Of a stretch of 37,089 bases of DNA, positions 35,246 through 37,089 are shown piece by piece. The notes beneath the pieces are model-generated. The model was not told the DNA's origin. It saw nothing but the letters and a program-made list of their open reading frames with translations, and made no database searches. Origin of the DNA: TH1177 sp042138015 (GTDB taxonomy: Archaea > Thermoproteota > Nitrososphaeria > Nitrososphaerales > Nitrososphaeraceae); assembly GCA_042138015.1 (NCBI GenBank), contig JBHIVA010000021.1, forward strand, positions 1-37,089, written 5' to 3'. The position numbers and the translations under genes were made by a program. Position 1 is the first letter of the stretch. The number at the start of each line of letters is the position of its first letter.

Positions 35246-36475
35246 CTACATAGTTGTAACATGAGTTGCTATACCAGCTGGTGCATCTAAATCTCCTGTG
35301 CCAAATTCTCCTACACGTACAGGTACACTAGGATCACTTATATCATATATTTCTACAGTACTATCACCAAAATTAGCCACATACAGCGTTGTACCTTGAG
35401 TTGCTACACCAATTGGTCCATTTAAATCTCCTGCACCAAATTCACCTACACGTACAGGTAAACTCGGATCGCTGATATCATATATTTCTACATTATCATT
35501 CACTTGAGTCACATACAGAGTGGTACCTTGAGCTTCTATACCAAATGGACGAGATAAATCTCCTGTGCCAAATTCTCCTACACGTACAGGTACACTAGGA
35601 TCACTTATATCATATATTTCTACAGTACTATCACCAAAATTAGCCACATACAGAGTTGTACCTTGAGCTGCTCTACCGCTTGGTGCATCTAAATCTCCTG
35701 CGCCAAATTCTCCTACACGTACAGGTACACTAGGATCACTTATATCATATATTTCTACAGTATTATCATCTTGATTAGTCACATACAGAGTTGTACCTTG
35801 AGCTGTTATACCAACTGGTGCATCTAGATTTCCTGCATTAAATTCACCTTCACGTACAGGTAAACTCGGATCACTTATATCATATATTTCTCCAGTATTA
35901 TCACCAAAATTAGTTACATACAGAGTTATAATTTGAGAAGGTGGAAGAGGTTCTTCATCTTCTACTATCTGATCATTAAGATTAGCATTTATACAGACAT
36001 TTAACAAGTTATTGTCCAGATTCAAGCCACTATGCTGTCCATTATTGTTGTCGTTGTTGCTCATTGCATTTGCTGTATGATCATTATTTTCAGTATTAGG
36101 TCCTTGTATCTGTGATCCGGATATGGCATTAGGATCTGTTAGTAGTTTGTTAACATCTACACCATTGACATTGGTATTGCTATTTACACAGTTTATTTTC
36201 TGGATGTTTACATTTTTTGTTTTTTCATTGTGATCTTTAGCGTACGGATAAGCTCCATATTCCATCAAGTATGGATCTTGATTATATTGTCGGTCATCAT
36301 AATAGTAGTCTAATTGAGCAAACAAAGATGGTATTAGAACAACATCTGCTCCTGTTGAAATATTATTACTTGCTGCAACTAAAGTTACTGCTAATAGGGA
36401 TATTGCTGTTATGATAGATATTGTAGTAGTATCTATTCTTGATGATATTTTACTACTTTTTTTATTAGTAGTCAC
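35246..36475 (-). CDS. Exported beta-propeller (LVIVD/YVTN-type) protein, C-terminally truncated
   Basis: GTG start; residues about 17-35 are a hydrophobic signal or anchor. An Asn-rich region (90-165) with KINCVNSNTNVNG and VCINANLNDQ precedes five blades of about 45 residues (183-409). Each blade reads TTLYVTNxxDNTVEIYDISDP then VRVGEFGxGDL. Such repeats make surface propellers. The frame stops in blade six (HVTTM then TAG), where ACT CTG TAT would be expected; downstream sequence still encodes blade-like residues (see 35131). A propeller with five and a half blades may not close, so this may be a decayed or misassembled gene. Secreted or cell-surface role inferred. Confidence 0.7.
   Translation of the reverse strand: MTTNKKSSKISSRIDTTTISIITAISLLAVTLVAASNNISTGADVVLIPSLFAQLDYYYDDRQYNQDPYLMEYGAYPYAKDHNEKTKNVNIQKINCVNSNTNVNGVDVNKLLTDPNAISGSQIQGPNTENNDHTANAMSNNDNNNGQHSGLNLDNNLLNVCINANLNDQIVEDEEPLPPSQIITLYVTNFGDNTGEIYDISDPSLPVREGEFNAGNLDAPVGITAQGTTLYVTNQDDNTVEIYDISDPSVPVRVGEFGAGDLDAPSGRAAQGTTLYVANFGDSTVEIYDISDPSVPVRVGEFGTGDLSRPFGIEAQGTTLYVTQVNDNVEIYDISDPSLPVRVGEFGAGDLNGPIGVATQGTTLYVANFGDSTVEIYDISDPSVPVRVGEFGTGDLDAPAGIATHVTTM
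35249..35929 (-). repeat. About 135-bp tandem repeats coding the propeller blades
   Basis: Five near-identical units (45 residues; blade 4 is one residue shorter) give the propeller. The same stretch, starting CTACACGTACAGGT on the plus strand, recurs at 35311 and 35578, a spacing of 267 bp (132+135). DNA identity is high, so unequal recombination or assembly collapse is possible. Confidence 0.9.
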
Positions 36476-36967
36476 AGTCAGTATAACCTGTCTAAGGTAT
36501 ATCTGGAGTAAGCTTTATCTTTACCTACTTTTAGGATATAAAGTAATTGTATTATATTTTTAGGAACTAATTACAATTTGATATTTAGAAAGAATTGTAT
36601 GATAAATATATTATTATATAAAGTAACTAATAATAATTATATATGTTATTATTCATCTATTTTTATGAACTTTATACATAAAATATACAACTATGAACTT
36701 TAAAGTGTTCTTTGGTATTATCCATCGATAGTTATAATTATGTATTGGAAAAAAATAAGAAAATTAAAATATATCATTAAAAAAGTTTTAAGATAAGATA
36801 AAAGAAGTAAAAATAAGCACAAATTCGACTATTTCAAATTATTAAATTAGACACAATTGTTCTAAGCTTATAAAATTAGAAAAGGTTAGAACCAAAAAAA
36901 TATAGAAAATCGGAGCTGTTAAGTTTACGAAAGAACTTTAGCTGTGCACGTTCTATTATAACAATAT
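36476..36967. other. Intergenic, 492 bp, ending near a mobile element boundary
   Basis: AT-rich and without ORFs until about 36900, where composition shifts. GGAGCTGTTAAG (36912-36923) is a candidate left end of the element whose transposase starts at 36968. Confidence 0.35.
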
Positions 36968-37089
36968 ATGCTGTTGAAATTTGAAAGAAACAGAACATCC
37001 ACATGTATAGTAATGTATTCTTTGTATTTGTACTTTCTTGGTCTCAGTCTACGAAATACGTCTAAAGCACTGGAACTGTTTAAGGATCA
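36968..37089 (+). CDS. Transposase N-terminus, partial at window edge
   Basis: The ATG at 36968 opens a frame that runs off the window: MLLKFERNRTSTCIVMYS, then LYLYFLGLSLRNTSKALELF and KD. The pattern ERxRT ... YxLYLYFxGLSLRNTSxAL matches the helix-turn-helix start of archaeal IS6-like DDE transposases; the catalytic domain would lie beyond 37089. A TAA (36959-36961) precedes the frame. The family assignment is from memory of the motif and is moderate. No inverted repeat pair can be tested because the right end is missing. Confidence 0.55.
   Translation, partial: MLLKFERNRTSTCIVMYSLYLYFLGLSLRNTSKALELFKD

Overview
The window is strongly A+T-rich archaeal chromosome. It most resembles an ammonia-oxidising thaumarchaeon (Nitrososphaeria, probably group I.1b, Nitrososphaera/Nitrosocosmicus-like). 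The signs are Alba, an archaeal class I CCA-adding enzyme, archease, ThpR, a COG2112 kinase, a CdvB-like (ESCRT-III) protein, tRNAs with non-canonical bulge-helix-bulge introns, many TTG/GTG starts, and several exported repeat proteins. The genus is inferred; no ammonia-oxidation gene lies in the window.

Layout. 1-1300: 3' part of a LamG-domain protein with a heptapeptide repeat (cut by the left edge), then a RidA gene broken by two in-frame TGA codons. 1468-3817: a ribbon-helix-helix-like protein and a TerC-MgtC membrane pair. 3818-6448: gene-poor, with one small ORF and an exported RTX protein. 6449-8775: archease, HisS and a small unknown. 9052-12602: a complete succinate dehydrogenase operon (order A-C-D-B). 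12784-15904: a secreted DUF1264 protein, an MIP18/SufT-like protein and ArgH. 16022-20957: tRNA-Gln with a D-arm intron, then a sugar-nucleotide/surface-glycan locus (DUF354, a degenerate nucleotide-sugar dehydrogenase, a left-handed beta-helix acyltransferase, a Trm112-like zinc protein, a Gfo/Idh/MocA oxidoreductase). 21035-23114: IlvE, a nucleotidyltransferase-like protein and Alba. 23891-24802: a second RTX protein with an NGAD tail. 25331-29063: tRNA-Pro, an L-2-hydroxyglutarate-oxidase-like flavoprotein and two small unknowns, then the kinase. 29053-31821: CCA-adding enzyme, ThpR and the CdvB-like protein. 32349-34820: an iron-type alcohol dehydrogenase (candidate succinic/malonic semialdehyde reductase), an SRPBCC protein with an RHH-like tail, and a one-finger C2H2 protein. 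34902-34990: tRNA-Lys with a 15-nt intron. 35131-36475: an exported beta-propeller protein that ends at a premature stop. 36968 to the right edge: the start of a transposase.

How the genes work together. SDH and the iron-type ADH fit central carbon flow and possibly the thaumarchaeal 3-hydroxypropionate/4-hydroxybutyrate cycle. Kinase, CCA enzyme and ThpR form a compact tRNA/RNA-end locus. The 16-21 kb locus looks like synthesis of an acetamido-uronate-type sugar for the cell surface. Two RTX proteins, LamG, the propeller and DUF1264 form a secreted or envelope inventory with expandable tandem repeats. I see no CRISPR array, rRNA or complete mobile element. The most notable observations are the two tRNA introns whose 4-bp/3-nt BHB geometry can be read directly, the decayed RidA and propeller genes, the paired RTX proteins, and the glycan locus built around a dehydrogenase-like protein without the catalytic cysteine motif.
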